Shown piece after piece: positions 24,766 to 35,604 of a stretch of 64,000 bases of DNA. Source of the DNA: Opisthorchis felineus. Lineage: Eukaryota > Platyhelminthes > Trematoda > Opisthorchiida > Opisthorchiidae. A program made the translations under genes and the position numbers. The first letter of the stretch is position 1. Each line of letters starts with the position of its first letter. A model generated the notes under the pieces. The model was not told the DNA's origin. It made no database searches and worked only from the letters and a program-made list of their open reading frames with translations. The DNA lies in the NCBI GenBank assembly GCA_004794785.1, contig SJOL01007625.1, positions 62,001 through 126,000 on the forward strand, given 5' to 3'.

Positions 24766-26875
24766 GTTTCCATCAGAAAATAGAATAAGGAAATATTTCT
24801 GCAATGATAGTGAAGGGCTAAAAGGAACACACCGATGCGGAAGCAAGCAGAAAAATCCTATACGCTTTTCCACTCCCTTCCGCTTATCCTCTAAATTCCA
24901 CTGTGACAAATCGCAGAGATGATTGAAATAGGAATTCTCCTAAACCAGAAGCATATGAGATAGATTACTTCTAGGAGACGAACAGTTTAAACCACGGTTG
25001 TCAAACAAAGCTTTCTGCGCGGTTGCTATCCTCAAAAACACCTATCAACAATATGGGGCCACTTAAATCAGTCCCAGCGAGATTAGATCACAGTTTGGTG
25101 AACAACACACGTCGACGTGTAACTGAATTGCACCATAAGAGTATTAATTTCGGTCCTCTATCGAATGAAATTATCTCTGCCTAAAGATAATTGCCTGAAT
25201 TAAAGTCGATGAAAGACCAGAACACGTAGCTTTCAAAGGCTGTTCGTACGCAACACACTGGATACACCACACTCACCGCTCACCGCTCACCGCACACCGC
25301 GCTCATCGGTACAGGATCCAGAAACTGGGTGTTACACATGCAGCAGGAATCCGATTCGCACATCTGTTTGTGGCACTCACCATTGTCGGCGGCCGACACT
25401 TATGAGGATTAGGACCAGTGAAGTGTAGGAGCTGGACTTCCTATCAAACAATCTCGCTGCTCTGGCTGAAGGGCTGGACAGGTGGGGAACAGCTAAATCC
25501 AGCAACGTTGCGATGAAAAAAAGCAAATTCCTAACCTTGTGCAGAACTACTGCCTCGAAAGTTTGTGCGTTTAGGATTGAGGATCTTTAGCCAAATATGA
25601 CGACGCTTATTTGTGGAAGTGAAGAGATTGTAAGATCCCCACAAAGGATTCAAATGAAGTTGCTACTCTAGGTAGTTTTGTTTCAACAAGAAGAAGAGGT
25701 AATCAGTTTGCTCAGCTTGATGTACAGCAAAGTTCTTACTGAATGACTGTCACTCCCAAGAAGGAAGCATCCCGTCAAGAATAATCATCGTTCAACAGCT
25801 GTACAAAGGTGTTCCTCAGACAGACACTTTTAGTTCCACACCTTTGAGAAACAGTTACGCCTACCGGTTGGGTCGAGGTGCAAACTGAGTTGTACCCAAC
25901 GCCAGAACAACCAGAAGAGTCAATTTTATTGCGACCACTAAGGTCAAATTGAGGAGGAATCACAAGTCGCTGAAGGAATAAACAGTATCCAAATTAGGCT
26001 GCAACTCCGACAACTACCCGTTTTTCTCAATTTTCCCCTCAAGTCAAAGAGAACTCAGTGACTTAGTGAACTATGGATAATAAATTAGGTCAAGACGTTA
26101 AAAAGCTGCTACGAATTACTCAGTTCGGTTGATCTCACAGCTAGTGACAGCCTTCGCGCTTCTTACACCAGCTGATTGGATCTGCCAGCTCCCAGAACGA
26201 CTGCTATGGTAATGAATAAACTCGTGGCCCATGCTCGCCCATGGTTGTTGGCATCAAGAGTTCCTCCGATAGTGTCGACCCCTGAAACTTTCTTATGACC
26301 TAAATAGATAGAAGAAGCAAGAAAACCCCACCAGAACAGCATCTACAGCAGGCATGTTCTTTTTCTGAAAGAAACTAACGATGAACTTAGTTCAACCTGG
26401 CGATTATATGTGGCAACTATATGACATGGTGGGGAATAAACAATCTGTGATGCGTATCTTTTCTTGGTAACACACGAGCGACTGATTATCTGTCCTACTA
26501 TAGTGGAAGCCGTCGCTGGGCAGATACACAGAAGCTTAAAACCAAAAAAAAATAGAAAAATAGACGCTACCGGACCTCATTGTGCCAAGATTACGTGAAG
26601 TACCCCCGCAACCCTGTCGAGGGCAGATCTATAGCTCTACATATCAGAATAATCTAGCCAAAAAATCATATTTTTGTCTATAAGCTATGGTGGCATTCTC
26701 ACGCAAGTGTAGGACCCAAAGGTTTGTTACAGCAACCTAGGCCCAGCTGGTACTCTGTTTAGAGACCACTAGGATTACGGACGGAGCAACACAGCTCAGA
26801 ACAATCCTAGTATCATCATTACCAGCAGAAAAAAATACCCGTGACGTGTATTTATCACGTATTTTTATGAAGGAA
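24766..26875. other. No gene; short tandem at 25272-25300
   Basis: No supported exon. Three tandem CTCACCG units followed by CACACCGC lie at 25272-25300. Minus-strand frames around 25775-25963 have no motif. Confidence 0.4.
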
Positions 26876-27187
26876 ACCACTCATAGGACGGATGAAAAGT
26901 CTCCTACAACTCACGACCAGTTTCGCCCTTTTTGGGCTTCATCAAATAGGCGCAGTTCTGAGTTTCTGTCCTACATAAACCCTAATTGGACGAAATCAGA
27001 CAAATACACTCACTCACTTTCACACCAATTTGGTTTTGATGCAGGTGATTCTTTCGTCTAGGGTATTGTTCGACTGAGTCTGCTGCACTTTATGGATCTC
27101 GAATATTGGGGACTACGACTACCTGATGGGTCCCAAAAAGGGCGAAAATGGTGGTGGGCCGTCGAACAGTTTTCTTCAACTAATGGA
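26876..27187. repeat. Hammerhead-repeat family, forward plus reverse composite
   Basis: The forward part (26876 to about 27100) contains GACCAGTTTCGCCC, CACTCACTTTCACACC and GTCTGCTGCAC. It is followed by a reverse part with CTACCTGATGGG, AAAAAGGGCGAAAATGG and CCGTCGAACAGTTTTC. The forward copy's ribozyme (minus strand) has UUGAUGA and a weakened helix I. The reverse copy's has CTGATGG and a GTG triplet. Both should be inactive. Confidence 0.75.
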
Positions 27188-27247
27188 TTTTTCCCTTCAT
27201 TGAAATATACTGCAACACATTGTGCAGCAAATTGAGCTAAAGACTAG

Positions 27248-27328
27248 CATAAACGAGAGATTCACCTCGGATTCAGTTTAGTCCTCCGTGAAAAATAAAT
27301 CGGTATGCAAATGAGTGCTTTTGTCGAA
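27248..27328 (-). repeat. Hammerhead-repeat family, short reverse fragment
   Basis: Contains ATAAACGAGAGATTCACC, TCCTCCGTG and ATGCAAATGAGTG in the reverse family order. It lacks the ribozyme segment. Confidence 0.65.
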
Positions 27329-27749
27329 CAGCGTTTTTTTTTATTTTCTACTTGTTGCAAATCAGAATTATTGTGTGTGAAACTTACTGAAGGCTACAGT
27401 CCTTTTGATCTAGACTGTGCCAAGGGGCAGGATTTAAGAATGCGTCTGACTCCAGTCAGGCTACAAAACTGTTGGCCACAAACGTCGCAAAATTAAGAGC
27501 TGCATATTTTATTCGGTGTAAGTGTCCGATTCTAGTTTGTTGAGGACATACATAGTCATCTATACACTTACCATTTTTAAACTGCCATCTGAATTTCGGT
27601 CTTTGCCAAGGTTGTTCTGATCCGGGTGTTGTTTCTTCCTAAAATCATGCTTTATGATTAGCACTTATTTCAAAATATATCAATGTTTACCTTCCCTGTG
27701 CTTTCCTAATTTCCAAATCCTATCCTTTTGATATCTGAATATGAGTAAA

Positions 27750-27875
27750 TGACCTTAATACACTACACATAAGGTTGCTGGAAACTCCATAAACGAGAGA
27801 TTCAGCTGGATTCCAGGTGACTCTCCTGTTAAAGCCAAATTGGTATGCAAATGAGTGTATTCGCTGAGTAGATGA
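27750..27875. repeat. Hammerhead-repeat family, internally deleted composite
   Basis: A forward terminus (AATACACTACACATAAGGTT) is fused within 15 bases to the reverse internal part (ATAAACGAGAGATTCAGC ... GGTATGCAAATGAGTG). The ribozyme segment has been lost at the fusion. A minus-strand frame ending here (28087-27755) takes its last third from this repeat. Confidence 0.75.
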
Positions 27876-28448
27876 TCTTGTCCACTATTTATTCTGTGTG
27901 TCGGTTCATTAATCGATTTCATCTTGGGATCATAACGAGCGTACCACCAACCCATAGTGTGTTTGAGACGATTTATTTCACTAATAGCATCTCGTGGTAC
28001 TAAAAATCGTCCCTCCAATGAAGCACAATTGGATGTTTCCACAAAAAGAGTCCGTGAGTCTAGTATTTCACAGAACTCTGAGCTCAACTCTAGTAGCTGA
28101 CGTATTGAGACGTGTTGAGGCTCCTAGCTTTTGGACACGTTTACTAAAGACGGTAATATTTATTTGAATACCCTTATTCAGGTTGGATGATACATTTTAT
28201 GGACTGACGCCTGGATACTTTGATGCTTTGGTCTTGAACAATGCAGCATCCAATAGTACTTTGCTACCGGTACATGGTAAATGTGATTCATGTTCACCAT
28301 GACACCTGTCTTTTTGCTTTGATATCCCAATCATTTGTTGGAAATACAGTTATTATTTGTCGTATGTTTATTACTCATCATACCAAACACAGCGAATGAA
28401 TAGACCATCAATGGCGTCATTATTTAAAAAAGACTAAATAGACTTACA

Positions 28449-28604
28449 TAGACGCAACATACTATTCATATGGTTGCTGAAAACTCTTCGACATCACATG
28501 GCAGTACATTCAGTTGAAGAAGAACATCATGAACGAGAGGTTCAGCTGGGATTCACTTGAGCCTCCCGTGAAAGCTAGATTGGCATGCAAATGAGTGTAT
28601 TTCG
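28449..28604. repeat. Hammerhead-repeat family, internally deleted composite
   Basis: A forward terminus with TGGTTGCTGAAAACTCTTCG is joined through about 40 bases to a reverse internal part with GAACGAGAGGTTCAGCTGGG and GGCATGCAAATGAGTG. The ribozyme core is absent. Confidence 0.75.
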
Positions 28605-28683
28605 GGAACATCCTTACTTAATCGCATTTTCAAATGACAATCGACTTTCCCAAAGCATACCCTAATGGGTGGTTAAATTTTAG

Positions 28684-28753
28684 CACAGGCAACTTCAAAG
28701 TAATTGGCTATGTCCAAAATGATGATCCATTTATTCACATTAACCAAAAAACT
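28684..28753 (+). CDS. Possible short orphan exon
   Basis: A 70-base open segment is bounded by AATTTTAG and by the strong donor GTAAGT (28754). The frame reads STGNFKVIGYVQNDDPFIHI and continues to the donor; upstream it is open from about 28634. The translation looks protein-like, but I recognise no family and the acceptor lacks a good pyrimidine tract. It lies between two hammerhead repeats. Low confidence. Confidence 0.15.
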
Positions 28754-28993
28754 GTAAGTTTCGTGTTCTGCATATTTAAGACGACACATTTTCCTTCGTT
28801 GTCTTACTACATCCATACACCAAAATGTTTGTTTACAATCAAGCTGTTTTTTGGAACGCGTGTTCTTTATACTACTTAAGCTCCACTGTATCCAGTTTTA
28901 CGTGTCCACTGTCGGATCTGCTACGTCACCCTTTCCATCACAAACCAATCCCCTTCAAGGGCTTCAGTTAAAAGTAAAATTCAATTCAGTGAA

Positions 28994-29177
28994 GACGTAA
29001 TGCACTACTACTTGCTGAAAACTCTTCGACAGCCCACGAACTTTTTCGTCCCTCTTGGGGCTCATCAGGTAGACGCAGTCCCCAAGTTTCCGTCAATCTT
29101 ATGTTCTACTTAAACACAAATTTCACGAAATTATCGTCAAAACCAAATGGTGTGCAAATTAGTGTATTTCGTTAATT
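28994..29177. repeat. Hammerhead-repeat family, forward copy joined to reverse tail
   Basis: The forward part runs from GACGTAATGCACTACTAC to about TTCACGAAATTATCG. It switches at about 29135 to the reverse tail (TCAAAACCAAATGGTGTGC ... GTGTATTTCG). The forward part carries a ribozyme core on the minus strand, annotated separately. Confidence 0.8.
29009..29103 (-). ncRNA. Minimal type I hammerhead ribozyme with changed helix III pair
   Basis: On the minus strand CUGAUGA (29068-29062) is followed by a stem II with one A.C mismatch and an AAGA loop (29061-29048), GAAA (29047-29044), then A-A-G-U-U-C with cleavage predicted between 29038 and 29037. The A-U pair at helix III position 2 replaces the C-G pair of the copy near 23.04 kb. 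Core-proximal helix I pairs GUCUAC with GUGGGC (six pairs, two U-G). The distal helix I is shortened because the right arm has lost part of the CATAAGG block. All catalytic bases are kept. Activity is inferred. Confidence 0.65.
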
Positions 29178-29844
29178 TAGTAAAACCCAGGAGAATGGAA
29201 GCAGAGGAAGAGAGATTTTCCTTCGGATTCCTAGCGTAACCTTTATTATATTGTCTGATCTGGACGCCCACGCCCACGCCCACGAGAGGTATTTAGGTTA
29301 ATTCAAGACAACATGCTCCAGATGATTTACTGTATACCGTGGATGGTCTAGTAACCGATTACCGCTCTCTTAAGAGAATACCATGTTCAATTCGTTATCA
29401 TTCCATTGGATTAAAGTTCTATATTAACACACACACACACCGTTCTTCTGGCCGATGTATTTAATTTCCGGGTTAAAATGTACCAAGCAGAGCTCCACGC
29501 CTGACAGCAACTGGACTTATTAGCTAGCCGTGGAAGTAGAAGATGGTCCGCTCGGTTGACCAGTTTCATTTGACCGAATGCTTGCTTGCCCGGATTACTT
29601 CATCTGTGTTTCCGGAAGCAAGGCCGCTTGCAACAGTTTGAGGGGACTGATGGTCTTCACATCACAATGTGATGTGATGTGATGGAAGTGCCTATCCCGC
29701 ATATCCAAAACAACATCCCACTGCTTGTTCCCATAAGTTGTCGTTTTGACGTTGTGATTGTCACCGTCTCATCCCTCTTCCACCACCATCACAACCTCCC
29801 TTCTCTCGCTGAACCTTTGCGAAAATTGTTTTTGTCATTATCAG
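29178..29844. other. No gene; three small simple repeats
   Basis: Three CGCCCA units lie at 29265-29284, (AC)7 at 29427-29440, and a short palindrome, CACATCAC then GTGATGTG, at 29658-29676. No supported exon. Confidence 0.5.
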
Positions 29845-30072
29845 ATGAAGTCAGTCGAATCGTCCTCCTCGGGCAGTCAGTCGGCAGTTGGCGTGCCGGT
29901 GCTCATTGACGTTTACGTAAGATTGTTCGATACCACAACGAGCAACGTCTCGTTTTTTGTTTGTTTTCTACCCCAGCACCCTGTCCACCTGTCGTTGTTA
30001 GCCCCAGAAGGAAGGAGACGAATTACAGAAAATGAACAGTCGACTATGTGTATGGTGGTTGTTCACAATTGA
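29845..30072 (+). CDS. Possible two-exon coding segment, 3' end of an unknown gene
   Basis: A pyrimidine-rich stretch ending in ATTATCAG (29844) precedes a 72-base open exon ending at the donor GTAAGA (29917). A 60-base GT-AG intron with a very strong T-rich acceptor (TTTGTTTTCTACCCCAG, ending 29976) leads to a second open exon that stops at TGA 30070-30072. Both junctions are phase 0. The translation starts MKSVESSSSGSQSAVGV and ends TMCMVVVHN. The intron length is divisible by three with no stop, so the frame also reads through. I recognise no family. A second frame through exon 1 contains IVLLGQSVG, superficially like a hydrolase nucleophile elbow, but it stops at once. Splice signals are the main support. 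Confidence 0.2.
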   Translation: MKSVESSSSGSQSAVGVPVLIDVYVRLFDTTTSNVSFFVCFLPQHPVHLSLLAPEGRRRITENEQSTMCMVVVHN

Positions 30073-33000
30073 GCAACACGGTACGCATGAAGCAATTGGC
30101 CGAGCAGCAAGGAAAGAAACCGACTGGGTGTATTGACACTCATGCCTCAAAAGAAATTTTTCAGTTATTTTGTCCACAGTATTGGTAGCCCTGTTATGCC
30201 TAGTTGAGGAAGAAACGTTTTGAGTGCATATTCAGCCGTATCCACGCTTATTCATATGTTTGTCAACCGCAGCATCCAGACCAAGTCAACGAAAATGGTT
30301 TCCATTTAAATAAAAAGTGTATTCCGACATATTTGTTGCTCCAGACTTGTTACTGAATGGCAATCAGGTCTAGCTCTCCCTCAATCTTGCTTAGCTAATA
30401 TGCAGTGATTTTCGGTATAAGGCTGCTGAAAACTACCCCACAGAAATAACCGAGAAAAAATAGGAAACCGAATGCCAAAATCTGACATTTTGACTAAAAG
30501 TTGCGCCAGTGTACTTGCCCTGCGAAGCGGTCAAGAGTCGCCACCAGCCCCGCAATAGCAAGTTCGTACTAACGGAGGCAGAGCTGGCTAATAGTGGTCT
30601 TCTGGAGGCTGTAAGTTGATAAATACACACAAGTCTTTAGTGTAGCGGGCACTCGACAGACTTGGTTGACAAAGCTGCGTTTAGCGGTGCGCCTCAATCC
30701 TCTAATGATAGGTTGCGTTTAGGATACTGACAACCAAGTCTGTTTGAATTTCATGTTTTATTATATGGCCGAATCTCAACTAATCTCAACTTCATCCGCA
30801 TGTATATCGACGGGTTCACTCTGTTTGGAAGAAAAAACTCATTTTTCTTTGACAGCTTACTTGCTTAGCTGATCGACAGAAAGGAAGAATCAAACCACAC
30901 ATATCTGATGAACCCCGAGCAAGGTAAAAGTTTGGTTGACTTCCGTTAAACCTTTTCCAGCCTTTCCCCACCACATGTAAAGGGAAATCTCTTATTGCTT
31001 TCTATGTATGGCTTTTAGACTAATTACATCAGTAGCATTGCTCAGCTTCCCTGAATTTTTCGTTCTCAAAACTACAATGAGGAAGGTATTTTCACAACGA
31101 AACATTTCGTGACAGCCTGCTCAGCTTGTCTTCCGGCCAAGATGAACAAAAATAATGGTTAACACTGTCCTAGGAATATCATAAAGTGAATATTAGATTG
31201 AGACTCTCAGACTCTCATTAAAGCCACCGCAATTTGCAAATGGGTGTATTTCCCCACTATCCAAAGATGCATTTAGCTACCCAATTAATACGTGTCTGCA
31301 GGATGTTGAAACGGCAGTATCCAAGTACGTCAGCGGATGGATGTAACAACATGACCACTCACAATACTCTGTTGCTGACGTTAACGTTAATTTAAGCCCG
31401 AATGCAGACAATTAATTATGTCATGGAAGCCGTTTTGCGCTTCATCAGCTTCTCGGTACTCTATTAGAAAAGTGGGTTTTTTAGGCCGTTGAAAAGGATG
31501 TGTTGGAGTTTGGCATTTATAGTACCACTGAATCTGGAGGCTCCTGTTGTGCAGAAACTTGTAGGCACGGAACTCAAATATAGAACTCGCTTCTTCTTCT
31601 TCTGTCGTCGCGAAATCAAACAGCTCCTGGTTGCTGTACAAAAAGACCGCGTTATTGAAAATAGGTTGGCGTGACGACTGTCCGAGTGTTCCAAATACGA
31701 AGCTCACATGTGCCTGAATTGCTCATCTACTTCAAAAATTGCGATAATGTCATCTAATGAGTTTAGTTAAGTATGTATTTCCCAAAAATAGCTGGATAGA
31801 TCGGCTCCAGGTTGCAGTCAATTTCCGTTATTAAACAAAATGTGCGCAAGTTATGGAGATCAGGTACCAGATTACAAGTTTGTCAGAGTTCTACTATTTT
31901 TCGCAAGCCAAATGCGATTGTTTCATTGTATGTCTGTACACACTGTACAGTTCCAGTGGCCAGCCGACGGCGACCGGTCACTGAACCGATTGGTCCGTCC
32001 AGTACGAACCAATGAAAACCTGACAAAAGTCTGTAGTCTGTCGATGACCATCGTTCAAACCATTCTATGAGCAGAATAGCCTGATTCGGGGAAGGATATG
32101 TCCAGTCTGTGTCCCTCCAGCGCGTTGAACGTGCATATTCATTGGCAGCTGACCTAGTCCAGCTGTGGGGGGCATTGTTTTACGTTAGTGAAGCTCATAC
32201 TACCCAACAATGTTCCCCATGTCTACCTCCGCCACCACCCCTTTTCTTGACAAGTGATTTCTATCTTGCTAGCCTTTGGAGGGCGCGAGTGGGTGAGGGT
32301 TTGAGACTGGACAGTGGTCGAATTTCTTTCCATTGCTAATAGTGGGATGGCCGCTAATTCACGCTGTATTGATCAAACAACAGTCCGGTCCACCTACATT
32401 CACCAAACCCTTTGGCTACTTGGGTCACTCTTCCCCCTCCCTGTCTATCCGTCTAACCCTGCGTTCTTGCTCCATGTCCAGCAACGTGGCATGTCCTTGG
32501 GAAAGACTACGACGGGCAATATGAAAATAGTTGCAAACCAAGTCAGAAGCGCAGTTACTCACAAGTTAATTTGGTTTGGCAACTGATCCACATTCCGGGA
32601 AACAATGTTCCTAAAAGCATCAACAGGAAATAGACAGAGCCAAGAAAAGGATTCAAGTAAGTCTGGATGTGTGGTTCGTAGATTTTACTTAATGAGGAAC
32701 AATAAAGCGTTGTACATGCTTTCCAAATTTAGAACGAACCTAAACTTTCTAAACGGAGGTAGCTTTGGGCACACACATTAGATTGCAACTAAAGAGGTTT
32801 AAATCAGAGAGAAGTCGAAGGGTGTTAATTTCGGTCAGAAGTCGTACTGTAGCCAAATGAAGAGGGATACAAGACACAACTCCACGACCAGTGCAAATTT
32901 GGGTGGAATCCAACTGCGACTGCAGACGGGTCGAAGCAAATTACTAGCCGTTTTTGGAGTGATGCATAGAACCGGAAGGAAGTACACCGGACTGACGACA

Positions 33001-33852
33001 CCGATTAGGTACTGCAATTTGACCTTGCTAGTATTTTGGGCAACAGGAGTTTTGCCGTGCAAGTCAAATGACTTCTTGAAAACAGTTACTTTAAAAGTCA
33101 AGTGAATTGGCCTCGATAATTTTCACCTAAATTCAAGAATTTCGTGCATACTGCATCCAGCGTAATTTAACCTTTCTAGTAAAGGACTTGTGAATTTGTT
33201 TCCTTGTCTACCAACAAATGTAACGGCTCATCCATGGCATTATCTTTTAGCTACTAACGAGACAAAAATCTTAAAAACAATGGAATTCTGACTTAGCTTT
33301 TCGGAATATCCGAAGATTCCATCCCGGTTAAGTGTCATAGTGTAAGATGAATTAGAATAATGTGCTTCCTTACAGAGACCATCTTTGAATAGCCGATAGA
33401 TGATCAAAGCTGTTTTCAAAATTCTTTGTATCACACAGTTTAGCGGTACAACAACTGCTTCATTGGCGTCATCTCAAAGATATTCTATTTGAGTGGTTGA
33501 TACTTGCGACTGGAATCATTATACGGATTGGAAAAATGCCTCTTATGCGATATGCAAACTACTGCAATTTTTCACCATCCGATATCCGACTAGTGTGCAA
33601 GAAGCAGGCAGGTAAATCAGAGTGAAAATGAACAGCGGAAACAATGAGTACACTCTCTCTATTTGATAGAAAAATATGAAGCAATTTACCTCAAATCATG
33701 TGAGTAGTAGGGAAATATTAAACAGCAGATTTTCTGCTGTAGCCATCGTGAGGTCGTCATTAGGCTGGTTGAAGCATACCTGCTGGTTATGATGACTTAT
33801 AAGTCTAACAATCTTATTCGAGCTGAGTGTACCATGCTATGCGGTTTCTGTG
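30073..33852. other. No confident gene; weak repeat and transposon traces
   Basis: A small reverse fragment of the hammerhead repeat lies at 31195-31253 (ATTTGCAAATGGGTGTATTT). A possible PLE trace at 31390-31707 is listed separately. Long overlapping frames at 32109-32586 and 32835-33105 lie on one or both strands without motifs. Otherwise I see nothing. Confidence 0.4.
31390..31707 (-). pseudogene. Weak possible Penelope-like trace
   Basis: An open minus-strand frame of 106 codons contains FDFATTEEEEASSIF and then, about 25 residues later, YYKCQTPTHPF. This order resembles the PLE stretch FTxEEExxxxxPFLD ... VYRKPTxT after the catalytic site. No YVDD is seen upstream and the GAAGAAGAAG run alone could give EEEE. 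I regard it as suggestive only. Confidence 0.2.
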
Positions 33853-34055
33853 ACTGAAGGATGAGTGATGCTATGTCCTGTCTAGGTGAGAGCTAATCAC
33901 ACGGTTGATCAGTCACTCTTGGTCAAACGGTTAAGAAGCGCACTGCTGATTATTCCATACAAGGATGAAACAGTCGTACAGAGCTTCTCCGCTTTTCAGC
34001 ATAGATTGGTTCCACTAACAGGATGAAATCTCTATTGGTTACGTAACTTGGTACA
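33853..34055 (+). repeat. Second dispersed repeat family, copy B
   Basis: Aligned with 13092-13340: TGACTGAAGGATGAGTGATG at the start, TGATCAGTCA in the middle, then CAAGGATGAAACAGTCGTAC, CTTTTCAGCATAGATTGG and GGATGAAATCTCTATT at the end. Same orientation as copy A. Confidence 0.65.
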
Positions 34056-35499
34056 TTTTTGGGTGAACTTACATCTTAATTTCGTGGTTCATCTGGCCAA
34101 AGCATAGTTTCGTATGAGCATGTAAATATCCCGACATAATTGTCGAAAGTGAGTTTGCCATATATTGTATAGGGCTGCTATCCGCTTAGGTCAAAATGGA
34201 CAGTTCCATTCGGAGTTATTTTTCTGCGCTGTATTACACACTGGTAGTATTTTGGTACTGAGGTTCGTACCAAGGAACCACCAGGGTGTCTTCATCCTGG
34301 TAGTCTTGGTCTGCCTTTGTTGGTTCGGAAGAGGTCTACTTGCCTGAGGCATCACGGCACAAAGAACGTGTAAGTGACGCGAATAAACTTACACGTTGAA
34401 TGCAGCTGCACAACTGCTTACTGTATCCGACACATGTTAACCTGGGGGCAATAAACTGACTTGTTTCATTCAGCTAACGATTTCGCCGTCCTACCAGTGG
34501 ATGACAAGACCAAGAACGTTACAAGTAATCACGCAAATGCTACTGCCTCGGGTTAGAGCCCAGTTATTATAAGCAAAACTCATGTGGTTACTTTTACGCG
34601 TAAACTTTCCCAGGCAAAACTGATGTGTGTGTGTGTGTGATACAAATTATTTTTGTTTCGGCTGGTTTACACCCAAGGAAGCTGACTATCTCAAATAAGT
34701 TATCTTAAAATTGGCGTAGCAACGAAGAATGGTTAACAGTTTGTGTTGCATGTGGAAACTAGAACTTTCTACGAATTTGTGCCGGTTTATTTGGGCAAAT
34801 TATTACTAAACTATGGTGTACTTTGTAAAAAAATTTTCAAATGGCAACAACTATCGAATCACAAAAGGCTTGTGGGTCTCTTAGTTGAACAATGTGAGCC
34901 GAATTTCAAATACAATTTGGTGATAAGCTGAAAACGAGAGGTGGACGAAGAGCTGTGTGGCAACAGAAAAATTTTCTTTGTGGGCGTGTACAGAGCAGAC
35001 GAGTATTGCGCTGGAACTAGTTTGTCCACTGCATGCTCGGTAGGTCGAGCTTTGAATACTGAGGACACATCTAGCAAGATATGGCCTCCTACATGGGGAG
35101 AGTGTAATAAGGTGAGCTTGCCTCTACCTGTATGATGTTACATACCAAACTGAAACAAACCAGATGGTGGAGGAGGGTTTCTTGTCAAGTGTTGTTTTGT
35201 GTCATTCCATTTTCACCGGGTTTGTCCGAAAATTCCGATGGCCACTTTTGTTGACCACAACTCGCTTCTGTTTTATCCTGCCACATCATCCTGATGAGAA
35301 AATGCCTCAACGTTACTAAGCCACCTTGAGTGATGCGTTAAGTAGTAATAATAATAATAACAATAATAATAATAATACTGACAATAATAAAGGACTATTC
35401 TTGGAAATTATGCGCATTCTAGATTTAACTCTATACTGGTCGAGTTAACGCCAGTCGCGTAGTGTCACGCTTCAAAAATGAAAGTTTTACTTGTCGTCT
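34056..35499. other. No gene; (TG)n and (ATA)n microsatellites
   Basis: (TG)8 lies at 34624-34639 and an interrupted ATA/AAT tract at 35342-35392. Plus-strand frames at 34165-35135 have no motif. Confidence 0.5.
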
Positions 35500-35604
35500 A
35501 GACGTAACACACTACTCATAAGGTTGCTGAAAACTCTCCGACTTAGCTGGATTCATTTGAGTCTCTTGTCAAAACTGAATTCGTGTGCAAATGAGAGTAT
35601 TTAT
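35500..35604. repeat. Hammerhead-repeat family, internally deleted composite
   Basis: A near-consensus forward terminus (GACGTAACACACTACTCATA and on to AAACTCTCCGAC) is fused directly to the reverse tail (TTAGCTGGATTCATTTGAG ... GTGCAAATGAGAGTATTT). The ribozyme core is deleted. Confidence 0.75.

Noticed and set aside
27755..28087. Minus-strand 110-codon open frame that might be an exon
   Set aside because: Its last third is translated hammerhead repeat and the rest has no motif or splice support.
29821..29900. IVLLGQSVG in an alternative frame, resembling a GxSxG hydrolase motif
   Set aside because: The frame ends a few codons later and no other hydrolase feature is present. The competing frame has better splice support.
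30905..30946. Plus-strand CTGATGAACCCC ... AAAAG ... GGTTGAC resembling a ribozyme core
   Set aside because: GAAA is replaced, stem II is poor and no flanking arms complement each other.
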